A stretch of 64,000 nucleotides of DNA from Triatoma infestans. Taxonomy: Eukaryota; Arthropoda; Insecta; Hemiptera; Reduviidae. The position numbers were made by a program, and so were the translations under genes. Position 1 is the first letter of the stretch. Each line of letters opens with the position of its first letter. Positions 1-10,694 of this stretch are shown in pieces. The notes beneath the pieces were generated by a model. That model searched no databases, had not been told where the DNA came from, and saw nothing but the letters and a program-made list of their open reading frames with translations. The stretch covers positions 60,072-124,071 of the forward strand of contig JAAEAF010006852.1 in assembly GCA_011037195.1 (NCBI GenBank), written 5' to 3'.

Positions 1-900
1 GGAAGATCGACGGATACTGCTCTGTATCAGCTGACAGACGTAATCCAGAGGACTCTAGACGCTAAGGTAACGGCCATCTGTGCCTTACTGGGCATAGAAG
101 GCGCGTTTGACAACACCTTCCATGAGGCGGTTGGTAGAGCCCTTATTAGAAGGGGAGTGGACAGCACAACCGCCAGATGGATGATGGAAATGCTGTCCAC
201 AAGAACGTAGAGACAGAGGTGGGCTCACGGACCGCTCCCGCACTACTTGTGGCTGTCCGCAACGGGGGTTTGTCACAAGTAATGTGAAGCCTAGTGGTGG
301 ATGAGCTCGTCTGCAAGCTGAAGGACCTCGGCATTTCCTGTCTGGGATATGCCGATGATATCGTCATTATTGCTAGAGGGAAGTTTGAAGAAACCCTCTG
401 TGACATAATACAGACGGAGTTAGATATTACTAGTGGGTGGTGTGGCTCAGTGGGGTTGAAGTTTAATCCAACGAAAACCACTGGATATCCTTCACTAGGA
501 AAAGAACACTTCCACGCCTGAAAAGTATCCGGCTAGCCGGAAAAGAATTGGGGTGGGAAAAGGAGGTTAAGTACCTAGAGGTAACATTTGATAGTAAACT
601 CCTATGGAAGAAACACATTGAATCAATTGTTAGTAAGGCCACTGGCGCCCTCATGATATGTAGGAGGTTGGCGGGCAAATCCTCCAAGTATCCTACGGTG
701 GATGTAAACCATGATAGTGAGACCGATCATCACCTACGGCGCAGTGGCATGGTTTAGGAAGAGGACTCTTGACAAGCTCGCATGCTTATGCATGACGGGG
801 GCTATGCGGACTTGTCCCACCGCCGGGATGGAGGTTATCCTCAATCTGTCACCTCTGCATCTAGTGGTGATAAGGGCGGCGAAGGGGAGCTCTTTTTAGG
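1..900 (+). pseudogene. Reverse transcriptase fragment of the I/R1-like LINE
   Basis: The RT is spread over several frames. Frame 1 (1-210) reads GRSTDTALYQ and then LLGIEGAFDN, the motif A region, ending at a TAG at 208-210. A motif B remnant GCPQRGF lies near 252-275. The frame starting at 294 holds motif C, YADD, at 348-359. Later pieces resemble the thumb region (VKYLEVTFDS near 575; PIITYGAVAWF near 723). The usual first aspartate of motif A (FLDIEGAFD in relatives) is glycine here, so the copy would be inactive even without the frame breaks. No host gene is implied. Confidence 0.8.
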
Positions 901-1089
901 ATCTCTAGGGGTGGCGCAGGAGGAGAGGGGAGGCTGGGGTCAGGGAGTGGTTATCCTCACCTTTGGGCTTCCTTATCGGGCACCTCCCTAGAGATGGCAT
1001 GATTAAAAAATACAGCTTCACTAAAAATTTTTCGTTGAAGCTGGGCACCAAAAGTGGGTGGAGCGAAAGATCCGCTCTGTTGGGCATTA

Positions 1090-1908
1090 AGGAACATGCC
1101 ATTAAATGGTATACTGATGGGTCTAAGACCTCGAGGGGACTGAGGCGGGGGTGGTCGGTCAAAGGATCAAGCACTCGGAACCCACGGGTAAATTTCCCAG
1201 CATCTTCCATGCGGAGATATACGCTATTGGAAGATGTGTACAATTTAACCTCGATAGGGGATATAGGAACCAGGAGATTGTTATCCTATCCGATAGTCAA
1301 GCAGCCATTAGAGCATTGAGTGCATCAGTTATCAACTCTAAAATGGTCTGGGAATGCCTAGATAAACTTAATAACCTAGGCAGGAGGAACAAAGTTGTGC
1401 TTTGGTGGGTGCCGGGGCATGTTGGCATTGAAGGGAATGAGATGGCCGACGCCCTGGCCAAGATAGGCGCTACGACCCCACTTCTAGGGCCGGAACCTTT
1501 TTGTGGGGTTAGCGACCAGTTTCTGTTGGAGGAACTTAGGAAGGAAGAGGAGACGAGGAGATCTCAACTCTGGTACTCCCTCCCCGGTTTGCGGCAGGCC
1601 AAGATCTGCTTGGGAAATTATAACCGACGGAGATCGGAGGCCGCATTGAATTGAGCAAGAACAAGCTCCGCGTTCTTACGGGTTTCCTCACGGGGCATTG
1701 CCGACTTAGAGGACACCTGGTGAAGCTGGGTTTGGAAAGTGATAGCTCATGCAGATTCTGTGGGGAGCTGGAGGAAACTCCATTACATCTCCTAACAGAC
1801 TGCGAGGCTGCCACTCAGAGAAGGTTCAAGAACCTGGGTAGCTACCAGGTGGAGGAGGGGGATATACCCTCTCTAGAGCCTGTCAGGTTACTGGGGATTC
1901 CTTAGGGA
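1090..1908 (+). pseudogene. RNase H and zinc-knuckle C terminus of the I/R1-like LINE
   Basis: The RNase H domain begins with WYTDGSKT at about 1107-1130. It then changes frame near 1150 and continues as AEIYAI, LSDSQAAI and WVPGHVGIEGNEMADALA (to about 1460), which hold the expected acidic residues. A second frame change near 1650 leads to a basic stretch and a CCHC knuckle, CRFCGELEETPLHLLTDC, near 1752-1803. The reading frame stops at 1905. RNase H degrades the RNA of the RNA-DNA hybrid in elements of this type. Two frameshifts make the segment a pseudogene. Confidence 0.85.
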
Positions 1909-2261
1909 TCTCAGACTGATGGAGGTTTTGTAGAACGGATGTTCAGCTGGGACATCTGTTCGGGTGCTTTGGGCAAGCCTGCGGCACCCAGGGGGCATAG
2001 CACAATAGACCGGAAAAAAGGTTGCAGAGCATTGGCCCCCGCTTCAAAAAAAAAAAATCCAGTAGAAAGCGTATTGGTCAAACGTCAATAACATTTGCAA
2101 TCCAACGTCACAAATTCATCAGAACATGTAAGATAAGTTTTCCAGAAAATAAGTTAAATAAGAGCGATAGATTCATGTCTGTGCAGTTAGGGAAAGATTT
2201 TGAAGAAAATTCCAAAAACTTCAGCAACTACTTGTGTAATGTCTCAATTCCGGTTAAACAG

Positions 2262-2402
2262 AGGCAGAATTAGCTCAGTGGTAGCGCACTGGTCTTGGTA
2301 CGCAGAGATACAGGACTTGAATCTAGCAGATTTTTTTTTATTCCTAGAAACTCACTTTCCGGTGATGGGCAATGTTGCTTGTAACATGAGAACACTGACT
2401 TG
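2262..2402 (+). repeat. tRNA-derived SINE, family S copy S4
   Basis: A box A-like stretch, TTAGCTCAGTGGTAGCGCAC, is followed about 30 bases later by a degenerate box B, GGACTTGAATC. A body then contains ACTCAC.TTCCGGTGATGGGCA. The same head and body occur on the minus strand at 48160-48395 and 49145-49335. The tRNA head is decayed and followed by SINE body, so this is not a tRNA gene. Confidence 0.7.
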
Positions 2403-2889
2403 ATCAACAATCTAAGATATTGGCAGGCCTTAATTAAAAAAAAAATATTATAAAGAAAGTATTTATTAGCGTGAATGGTTTTTTAATAGTATGAAAGTAT
2501 TTATTGGCGAGGATGTTAGCATGAATGCTTAGAATAGGTTTTCTTTTATCAGGGGTTGAAAGAAATTTTTAAAAGTATTTCAACCCCATAGCTTTAAGTT
2601 ACATGATCATTTCAGGATGTGTAGGAACATTAGTTTAAAGTACTACACATCGAATATGTATAGTAAATAGCCTCCTACGCGATATCATATTGTATTATAA
2701 TAAATTATCAATTAACAAAGGCAGTTTAAACTTTTTATATACTTGGTTTTATAATTAAACAGTAAGGTTTCTGACATTAGAAATCTACCCCAGTTGTTAA
2801 TAAAATAAGGGATGGCACAAACAATAAACCCACACTCCCCCTCGTCGACTAGATCGATGATATAAGAGGGGATGTGTGGGTAGATCTTC
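2403..2889. other. No gene recognised
   Basis: AT-rich sequence. The short open frames lack codon structure or recognisable motifs. Nothing else is supported. Confidence 0.6.
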
Positions 2890-3058
2890 GAACACCTATG
2901 GCTCCATCCTGCCTTGCTGAGCAAGGTGTAGTGCGTGGAAGTCTCACAGGTTAGGACGTGCCATCCCAGCTCGAGTGGCCATAGAACGAGATAGGTTTAT
3001 TGACTAGAAGCGCTAATGACCATCGTAGTCGATGCGCCGGAAAAAAAAAAAAAAAAAA
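2890..3058 (+). repeat. 3' end of an I/Nimb-type LINE or a SINE sharing that tail
   Basis: A GC-richer stretch runs into GCTAATGACCATCGTAGTCG, then ATGCGCC, then poly(A) at 3042-3059. The last ~40 bases resemble the 3' end of the I/Nimb element near 58618-58669 and the tail of the SINE at 62146-62312 (minus strand). It is therefore a 3' tail fragment. Whether the body belongs to the LINE or a SINE is unresolved. Confidence 0.6.
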
Positions 3059-3330
3059 ACTTCCGGTTAATAATTTTCTTCAATTTTGAAATCCTAGCAA
3101 TGCTTTTAATAAATCAATTAATTATATATGTGTTAGAATAACATATTATATTGGTTGAAGTGGTTGGTTGACTCTTAAAATCGATTTTTCACGCAAGTAT
3201 TTCAAAAATAAAGTGTCTGGCATATACTATGTGTAGATACGTAATATCCAAAGTTTGAAGAAAATCATTAGAGCCATTTCTGAGAAAATCACGTGAAAAC
3301 TAAATTTAAAAAAACAGTTGGTGATGAATT
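3059..3330 (+). repeat. Dispersed family G repeat (CTTCCGG...AATTTTCTTCA type)
   Basis: Begins CTTCCGGTTAATAATTTTCT and continues AT-rich to a block reading AGCCATTTCTGAGAAAATCA. Related sequence occurs at 14990-15333, 42800-43500 and 48650-49100. Function and class are unknown. It contains no convincing ORF. Confidence 0.55.
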
Positions 3331-4326
3331 CGGAAAACTTCAGTTGTACTTAACCAAACAATCAAGTTCACGTTTTTCTGCGTTATTTTCATTTTTGAAA
3401 GATATTGTTCGAACATTAATATTGTGTTTCGTTTTAGTTACATTCGTAATAATTTTTGCCGTTTACAAACTTTATATTTTTTTTCATCTCTTTCGTTTCT
3501 ATACTAATGGTATCACAAGATATGGCAGTAGAAATCAAGTATACATATTATGGAGATGGAAATAATGAACATAGTGTATTTGTGAAAGAAGAAGATGGAT
3601 CTTGAATAACAAATGAAGTGTCAGTTGCAGGGACAGGCTTGCCGGCAGTAGAGTACTTACGCAGGCTGGGAAGGCCTCCATCCTAGTTGTAGTCGTTGTT
3701 GTCAGTTATAGAAGAAGAGGAGCGGTACTGGTCGATTGTCAACTGTAAGAGACACACCAGAGCTGAAGGGGGGACTTAAAGCACTCATCTATCCTTCCTT
3801 GTTCCTAGACAATATAACCTTCTCCCAAAACCTTACACATTCTCTCTGTTTCCCACCAAAACTAACTATTGTTCTATATTCTCTACTATTGAATCTTTCA
3901 TTTATTCATAGAATGATAGATACTCCATAATAATCATTTGAATATTATGCTTAGCCATTCTTAACAATTCAAAATATAAATCTCTTCTAAGCCACAATAC
4001 TTGAAAGTATTTGCTTATTGGCAAGCAGAAGGATCTATGATGTTTTAGTTTGGGGAAATCAAGCATTTCTTTTAACATGTTGCAGACATATATCTGGCAA
4101 AATGGGTAACGCTAAGTAGTCATAGTTTTGAAGTAATAATAGGATAAACAAAGGAGCACTGCACTGTATCCTACTGACAAAGAATTTTGTATGTTTGAAG
4201 GTTTTTAAAATTACTCTAAGTTTTAAATAACACGGCTTTATGCTCTAATTGCTAAATATTTAACTAGCGTGTTAATATATTTGGAACGAAATTTGCTTCT
4301 ACTTTTAAAAGCAAAGAAACTAGACT
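3331..4326. other. No gene recognised
   Basis: AT-rich sequence. Short open frames at 3293-3565 and 3736-3930 show no known motif and look like chance frames. Nothing else is supported. Confidence 0.55.
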
Positions 4327-4623
4327 TATAAAATGGGGTTGTTGAAGGAGAGAAATGGTCTGGCTTAAATGAATTAAATAAATATGGTTAACACTCTATA
4401 ATATAATAAGTGACACTGACTGCCTGGACACTTGAAATGATAGAGAATGGTAGAGTGGAAAAGGGGTAATGACACGTAGCAGTAACCTCAGTTGTATGAA
4501 CTGTATCATATCTGTATCCCGTCGCTGTATTTATGTGGTTTCTCCCACTCTAGTCCGAGAGAGTGGTCCTGGCATTTTGACTCTCTTTCTCTGCTAAGAA
4601 TACTCTCTTTGGATACTATTACA
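4327..4623 (+). repeat. Family A repeat, copy A1 (possible solo LTR or MITE)
   Basis: Family A is a ~295-375-bp dispersed repeat with 11 copies in this window. In + orientation it starts near TATAATGGG and ends near CCTATTACA, giving imperfect ~9-bp inverted ends. It carries a conserved interior CCCACTCTAGTCTGGCCTAA or a variant. Several copies have 4-5-bp target-site duplications (A3 GCGA, A4 AGGGT, A5 GTGG, A7 CTAT, A10 CACAA). Read on the other strand it starts TGTAAT and has a TATA-like box about 100 bases in, which would suit a solo LTR. Its short inverted ends would also suit a MITE. No coding sequence is present. Confidence 0.75.
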
Positions 4624-4626
4624 TCA

Positions 4627-4933
4627 TCTAATGAGGTTGTTGAAGGAGAGAAATGGTCTGGTTAGAATGAATTAACTAAATATTGTTAACACTCTATAAT
4701 ATAATAAGTGACACTGACTGCCTGGACTTTACATTTGAAATGATAGATATGGTAGAGAGGAAAAGTGGTAATGACACGTAGTGATTGGCGAGTGACCTAA
4801 ATTGTGTGAACTGTATCATATCTATGTCCCGTCGCTGTATTTATGTGGTTTCTCCCACTCTAGTCCGAGAGAGTGGTCCTGGCATTTTGACTCTCTTTCT
4901 CTGCTACGAATACTATCTTTGGATACTATTACA
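4627..4933 (+). repeat. Family A repeat, copy A2, adjacent to A1
   Basis: Almost the same sequence as A1, beginning six bases after it, so the two form a head-to-tail pair with a period of about 300 bp. The separating bases ATCATC may be a remnant of a target duplication. Confidence 0.75.
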
Positions 4934-6296
4934 CTTGAGATTTACAAAAAAAAAACAAGTACAGAATTCCCTTTTTCACTGTTTGGATAGAAACATATAA
5001 CTTTGGTTCATTCTTGAACACAGAAGCATGAAGGATTGACCCATATTGATTGGCAGCCTGCTAAGGGATAATCCAGTTATCTTAGAAAGACTCGATTATT
5101 ATTTGATTACATTTATTTCAATATAATCTGGAGGATTGAACCTTTCTGACTGCCACTATCTCTTCGTCTTTTGCACAAACTTAGAACGCTCTATGGCAAA
5201 TTTAGACAATAAATTCCGCAAATCAGTCACTCACGTTATTGTTATATAGACCTATACTGACAATATTAATTGTATCTAGAATTCAATATACTTCCAATAT
5301 CTTCGCTGATAAATTTATTTTTGTATTTATTAATTAAATTATAAAAAAAAAAAAATTAAATATAAAACATCCTGGGAATAAAAAACATTTAATGAACCAA
5401 AAGAAATAAATATATTTTTCAAATTGAAGACTCAGTTAATGTCTTTCCTGGGAATTGTTCTGTCTGGATTACAGTGGGGGTTATAGCAGATTCTAGGTAA
5501 ACTAAAAGCTGATTTATCTAAAAATTTAATTAACAAGGAAAACGTAGATTGAAATATAATTATTTTGACTGGGAGGAGATTAAATTCGGAACTTATTAAA
5601 GTGTTAGAGTATTCCTGTTACGATAATAGATTTGCTTAAATAACGAAGCTATACTAATTAGCGTAATTAAAAGCCTCAGATCCCACCGGCATATAATAAG
5701 GTAGTTTTAACTAAAGATTTGGACAATTTTACGCTAGAATCTTTTCGTATTAGCCTCAGATTTTATTAAAATATTTTTAACACTAACGGCCGCTACTTTT
5801 CCTTAACGAGAAGAATGATGAAATTTGCCCAATGAATAGATGCAACATCTCGTAGAAGTTCTTACGATTCATACAACTTATCGTATTCCTAAGCTTTCGG
5901 GAGTATATTTCAGTTGTTATTACCCTTCAGAAAGCAGAAATCATATCAATGAACACTTTAGTTATGCAGATTTCTAGAAGAGCCCATCGTTGAATGAAAG
6001 AGTTATGTATTACTAAATACTAGTTAAAGAGCTGTTTTAAATTAATCACAAAAATACCAATTGCAAACTGCCGGAACAAAAGAGATCAGCCTATCCCCCC
6101 AATATAAGAGAAATAATTCTATATCCAAAAACCCTGTGTCATTCTAAAAGTTACAGCGGCTTTGGGAACCTGGAATATGGACACAGACAAAGATGATAAG
6201 AAAATCGAAATTGACCGATTAACCTTAGAGTATATAAATTCATTGAAGTTCTTGTTATGAATTGTGAAATCGAATCAAGTTTAATTTAATTGTTTT
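4934..6296. other. No gene recognised
   Basis: AT-rich intergenic sequence. No long frame, repeat motif or RNA gene could be supported by eye. Confidence 0.55.
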
Positions 6297-6474
6297 GCGA
6301 TATAATGAGAGAATGGGTTTTTGAGTAATAAATTAGAATATACCCTGAACATTGTACAATGAAATAACTCACAAATACAAGTTCTTTACAAGTATATAGA
6401 AATCATAAGGCGAAATAAACCCGTCGTAAACTCTCTTAAAAACTGTTCTCTTTTTGCTGATCTGCAAGATCGGC

Positions 6475-6475
<1 letters not shown>

Positions 6476-6510
<35 letters not shown>
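6476..6510 (+). repeat. (TAA)n tract, left part of LINE X tail
   Basis: About eleven TAA units. On the minus strand this is the TTA-repeat 3' tail of LINE X. The tract resumes right of the Dong/R4-type insert near 10697-10708. Confidence 0.9.
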
Positions 6511-6580
6511 CCCCCTGTGGTTCCGGGGGTAGAATAGGACCACAGTATCCACCGCTTGGCGTAAGAGGCGCCTAAAGGGG
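6511..6580 (+). ncRNA. Predicted 5' leader RNA fold: pseudoknot plus hairpin
   Basis: CCCCC (6511-6515) can pair with GGGGG (6525-6529). The bases between them, UGUGGUUC (6516-6523), can pair with GGACCACA (6537-6544), giving an H-type pseudoknot at the exact 5' edge of the element. A hairpin follows, GGCG (6558-6561) with CGCC (6569-6572), closing loop UAAGAGG. The I/Nimb element at 52409 has the same order of helices with compensatory base changes and the same loop. The role is unknown; 5' processing, translation start or RNP binding are possible. Confidence 0.6.
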
Positions 6581-6704
6581 CAACTGTCCGTTGACATAAT
6601 AGTTTATACCTTCCCATACCTCCCCGTCCTCTCCTTTCCTTCCCTTTATTTCCTATCTGCTTTCCTACCTTTTCCGCCTGGTCGTAGGCAAAAAATGGCA
6701 AATA

Positions 6705-7358
6705 TTGTTACCCATTATGGAGAGACGGCTTAGAAATAGGATTATACGGCCGCTGCCTGAGGATCGTCAGGGCACTTCTGGAGCCAGTGCTGGAAGTGAC
6801 AGCATGCGAACCACTGGTGGGCGAGGGCCGAGCAGGCGGGCCCCGCCCGGGAAACCCGAAGAAGCGTCAGCCGCAAGAGTTGAGACCAGTGCTTCTCGTG
6901 AGCCATCTCAGGAAACCACGTCTCGACGTCTAAGGCGTATGAAGTGGACTAACGAAATCAACACTTTTATCATGCGCAATTATTTTTCCATAACTGAGAA
7001 TGAAACAACACAGGTAGGCTATCGACAGGAGTTACATCGGCGTTTCCGAACCCGATATCCTGAATTAGACGTTACGGAGCAAAGGATAGCTGATCAACGA
7101 CGGGCGATTGTTACCCGCAATCTTCTACCGCAACAGATTCTGCAACAGCTACGCGAGGAAACTGCTCGAGAGATAGCATCTGTCGCTGCCAGTCAGGTCA
7201 CTGACGACGAATTACCAGCTATGAGTTCGCCCCAGGTGGAAAGTAATATAGAGAGCGAGAGGCAGCAGAGTCAGCGAGGTCACAGTTCTGAGCCTGGCTC
7301 TGAACGTTCACAGCAAGACGACCAGTTGTTGTCTAGATTACGACAGAGTTTAACGTAG
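6705..7358 (+). pseudogene. N-terminal Myb-like DNA-binding region of the Dong/R4-type ORF
   Basis: An open frame of 217 residues beginning at Met 6705 (a second Met at 6717 is as plausible). Residues 1-75 are low-complexity and basic. Residues 80-138 begin KWTNEINTFIMRNYF and end RIADQRRAIV, resembling the Myb/SANT-like domain of R2/R4-clade proteins that helps find the target. The frame ends at a TAG at 7356-7358. The +2 frame instead continues from about 7330 with TEFNVAYEQAIGLEPR, so a small indel near 7335 split one original ORF. Confidence 0.65.
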
Positions 7359-8292
7359 CATACGAACAAGCTATAGGGCTGGAACCCAGAGATAGACGGC
7401 CAATCCCTAGGATAGGATGGTCGCGGTTCCTAGTAAAATGTGTCAGGCTCTTAAACGAACAAGTAATCGTGGACGACATCAACAACTTTACCGGATTCTA
7501 CGAAATCCATGCGGCAGTATACGCAGCTGGGATTGCTGCTGCTACGCTAGTTACAGGAGTCTGTCCTTTACATGCGGAAAGAGTGTCTTCAGACCGCGTC
7601 GCGACCCGGCGTGGTTGAGGAGACTGGAACGCCGAGTTGAGGAGCTACGGAAGGACATAGGGAGGCTGACCCGATTCCTGCGTGGAGAAGGGGGTCGGCG
7701 GCTTAAGGCCAAGATAAATACAACTATGAGAAAAGCTCAGTTCCATCCCGGGACCCCAATCACCCGGAATCGCCGCCGAGCAGAGTTCCTCGACACTCTT
7801 AGGCAACGCCTCTCAGTTTATGTCGCAAGGATCAGAAGATACAAAAAGTCCATGAATAGGAGGGCAGATAAAAAGAGATTCCAGCAGAATGAGCGACCAT
7901 TCTACCGCAGTCTAAGCCGTAAACCCCAGGAAGAGGAAGGTACCCTGCCGACTCAGCCTGACTTCGAGCAATTCTGGGGCGACGTTTGGTCTAACCCAGT
8001 GCAGCATAACGAGCAGGCTTATTGGATACGGGACGTCTCTACGCGTTTCGCTTCTCTGCCGGAAATGGCATATGAAGGTATCACACTTGAATCCTTTAAT
8101 CAAGTGCTGAGCAAAACGCTAAATTGGAAGACTCCTGGGCCCGATGGCATACAAAATTATTGGTGGAAAAAACTCACGACTATGCATGCAGGGCTCCTTC
8201 GCTCGCTCAATGCATTTGTCATGAGCCCGTCTGAGTTCCCCGACTTTCCTGGGAGAGGGTGTTACGTAACTCCAGTTCAAGGGTGGAGATAG
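7330..8292 (+). pseudogene. Linker and fingers region of the Dong/R4-type RT
   Basis: From about 7330 to 7590 the meaningful frame is +2, reading IGWSRFLVKCVRLLNEQVIV and then NFTGFYEIHAAVYAAG. From about 7590 it is +1, with DPAWLRRLERRVEELRKDIG and then LNWKTPGPDGIQNYWWKKL, the conserved block just before the RT core. This frame stops at 8290-8292, and the RT resumes in +2 with NPANYRPITCLNAVYKIL. Two frameshifts are therefore visible, in addition to the one near 7335. Confidence 0.75.
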
Positions 8293-9418
8293 AAGTAACC
8301 CTGCGAATTACAGACCAATTACCTGCTTAAATGCGGTATACAAAATCCTAACGCCCTGCGTCGCTGAAGCGATCTACCAGGCAGTGGAATCTCGCCGAAT
8401 GATAGCGGAGACACAAAAGGATTGCGCTCGTGGGTCATACGGGTGCAAAGAGTTACTGATAGTTGACTCAGTAGTAACAGAGCAAGCAATTCGCAAGAAG
8501 CGTAATTTATATACCGCGTATATTGACTACCGGAAAGCTTTCGATTCGGTCCCGCACTCATGGCTGCTTGAGGTCCTGAAGAGGCACAAGATACACGCGC
8601 AATTAGTGGAATTTCTGCAGCGCGCAATGCAGTGTTGGAGCACGACTCTGGTGTTGGATAATAGCCGGAATGCTGCTCCCCGGGCGTTGCTGCCTGTTAG
8701 GAGGGGAATAATCCAGGGAGACTCTTCGAGTTCGCTCTGGTTTACACTAGCATTAAATCCACTGTCAGGCATGTTAGATTCGTCCGGGTACGGCTAAAAT
8801 CTGCGCGAGGGTGATGGTCAACCTGTCCTTGTCACGCATCTATTGTACATGGACGATCTGAAGATATATGCAGGCAGAGGAAGTCACCTGCAGTCACAGC
8901 TAAATATAGTCAAGCGTTTCTCCAAGGATATAGGCATGAGTTTCGGGTTCGAGAAATGCCGAACTCAGACACTTATCAGAGGCAATGTGGTGCCAACCGG
9001 GTGTACTCTGGAAGATGGGGCCGAGATTGAGGCAATGGCTGAAACTGATGTGTACAAATACCTCGGCCTGGTTCAGGCGAAAGGTATAGACCACACAGCC
9101 GTTAAAGGTGTCCTCCGGAAGCAGTTTGCTGGGAGATTAAAGGCAGTGTGTGGTACGGGCTTGGAAAGTAAAAGCCTCATCAGGGCCATCAACTGTTATT
9201 GTGTTTCCCTTTTGGTATATTCTTTCGGAATAATCAGGTGGTCCCGTACGGACATAGAAGGCTTACAGAGGTTGGTTCGAACCACATTAACTACATTCCG
9301 TAAGCATCACCCACGGTCAGCAGTGGAGCATATCGTTCTCCCCTGCTCGGAGGGTGGACGGGGAGTTATTGAGCTGCAACAACTTCACGACTGCCAGATA
9401 GCCAGAATGCAGGCGTAA
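8293..9418 (+). pseudogene. Reverse transcriptase core of the Dong/R4-type element
   Basis: Frame +2 carries NYRPITCLNAVYKIL, then motif A YTAYIDYRKAFDSVPHSWLL (first Asp codon at 8525), motif B GIIQGDSSSSLWFTLALNPL, and motif C YMDD (8846-8857). The catalytic aspartates are intact. A TAA at 8795-8797 interrupts the frame between motifs B and C, and a TAA at 9416-9418 interrupts it after the thumb. Both are single-codon lesions with the same frame open on either side. In this clade the enzyme primes cDNA synthesis from the nicked chromosomal target. Confidence 0.85.
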
Positions 9419-9436
9419 TTCCAAAGTAGGAATGCA

Positions 9437-10345
9437 ATGCCATTAATCGAGGCAATAATTAATGCGGACAGGAAGTATACGCCATTGGACCTCTACAGGG
9501 CGCCAGATAACGCAGAAGAAAACCCCCTCGTTCGAGTACCCGAACTGGTGTGCGACTGGAAAAATAAACCATTGCACGGCCAATTCCCAACCATGTTGGA
9601 CAATCGAGCCGTGGACAAACAAGCATCAGTCGCATGGCTAATGGAGGGCAGATTGTTCGCAGAGACGGAAGGATTCATGTTGGCTATCCAGGACCAGGTC
9701 ATCCCGACTAGGTATTATCTTGCTAGAATTGTAGGGGACTCAAACGTGCAAGATGTAAGTTGTAGATTATGTGGGACCTCTACAGAGACGATATACCATT
9801 TGATTTCTGCGTGCCCTGCAATGGCTCAGCACGAGTACCTGAAGCGACATAATAATGTGGCCAAAATAGTACACAGTGCGCTAGCTAGGCAGGTAGGTCT
9901 TCTACCTAACGCCTCGCCATATTATTTGTACTCCCCTGATAGAGTACTGGAAAGTGACCGTCATCTGCTATATTGGGACCGTACAATATTGTCAGATAGG
10001 TTAGTTGCGCACAACCGACCGGACATAATATGGCACGACAAGCAAACCCGGAAGGTGTGCCTTGTGGACGTGGCTATCCCCAACTCTAATAATCTGACTT
10101 CCTCCTACGAAGAGAAGCGTAGGAAATACTGTGAGCTCGCCCAGGTGATTCTATCCCAGTGGAGGCAGGTAGATCAGGTAGACATGCTACCTATTATTAT
10201 TTCTGCACAAGGTCTAGTCCCCCATACACTTCATACAAGTCTAGCCAAGCTAGGCCTAAACGGAGGAATAATTAAGGTGATGCAGCAAGCTGTAATCCTG
10301 AGCACCTGTCATATTGTAAGAACTGCCCTGGGTCAACCGGAATGA
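9437..10345 (+). pseudogene. Zinc knuckle and restriction-like endonuclease of the Dong/R4-type element
   Basis: An uninterrupted 302-residue frame, in the same phase as the RT. The CCHC knuckle has Cys 109, Cys 112, His 121 and Cys 126. The endonuclease motif follows: RPD at 194-196, then 14 residues, then Asp 211 in VDVAIP, then EEKRRKY near 225-231. A PD...D...K-type nuclease placed after the RT is diagnostic of the R2/R4/Dong group; APE-type LINEs lack it. This exon-like piece appears intact, but it is separated from the RT by the stop at 9416. Confidence 0.85.
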
Positions 10346-10694
10346 GTCAATCTTGTTTGTATTTATGTGTGCATGTATTTATGTATGTAAGGTGTATGTA
10401 GTTATGTAAAATGTATATGTGTACAGATATGTGTGTATGTACATGTGTGTACGCATGTTTGTGTTTGTATATGTATATATGTATATGCACGGACGTGTAC
10501 GCATATGTACATGTGTGTGTGTGTGGTGTGTCTGTATTTGCGTGTTTATGTGTGTGTGTGTGTGTCTGTGTACATTTATATTTTTATAAAATATAGGCAA
10601 AAATATGGATTTTTGGTTCGCCTCTTGCCATTGGCCGCGGTTAACTAATATTTTTCTGGGGTGTTTCCACACTCCGTGGTAATAAAAAAAAAAA
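10346..10694 (+). repeat. TG-rich 3' untranslated region of the Dong/R4-type element
   Basis: Long (TG)n-like tracts at about 10370-10575 are followed by a terminal stretch TTGCCATTGGCCGCGGTTAA, then a hairpin-like GGTGTTTCCACACTCC, and a short A run before the TAA repeats resume. Open frames called here on either strand are artefacts of the repeat. Confidence 0.7.

Larger units (their letters stand above)
1..2057 (+). mobile_element. Non-LTR retrotransposon, I/R1-like with RNase H, 5' end outside window
   Basis: One degenerate LINE copy reading left to right. It enters the window inside the reverse transcriptase, continues through RNase H and a C-terminal zinc knuckle, then a ~130-base 3' untranslated region, and ends in a short poly(A) run at about 2046-2057. 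The order RT, RNase H, CCHC fits I/R1/LOA-type elements. Several frame changes and stops show it is dead. The clade is inferred from domain order and motif style, not from an alignment. Confidence 0.85.
6511..10694 (+). mobile_element. Dong/R4-clade non-LTR retrotransposon, inactive copy
   Basis: A ~4.2-kb element with a 5' structured leader (6511-6580), an N-terminal Myb-like region, an RT and a C-terminal restriction-like endonuclease. It is flanked on both sides by TAA repeats. Insertion into TAA repeats, a single-ORF layout and a restriction-like endonuclease are known features of Dong (described in Bombyx mori) and the R4 clade. Frameshifts near 7335, 7590 and 8290 and in-frame stops at 8795 and 9416 make this copy inactive. 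The 3' untranslated region (10346-10694) is rich in TG repeats. Confidence 0.85.

Noticed and set aside
6511..6580. HDV-like self-cleaving ribozyme at the Dong/R4 5' end
   Set aside because: The nested P1/P2 order fits, but P3, P1.1 and the catalytic J4/2 strand cannot be seen between the helices. Reported only as a pseudoknot.
10379..10672. Overlapping open frames on both strands
   Set aside because: They are translations of a TG/CA-rich repeat.
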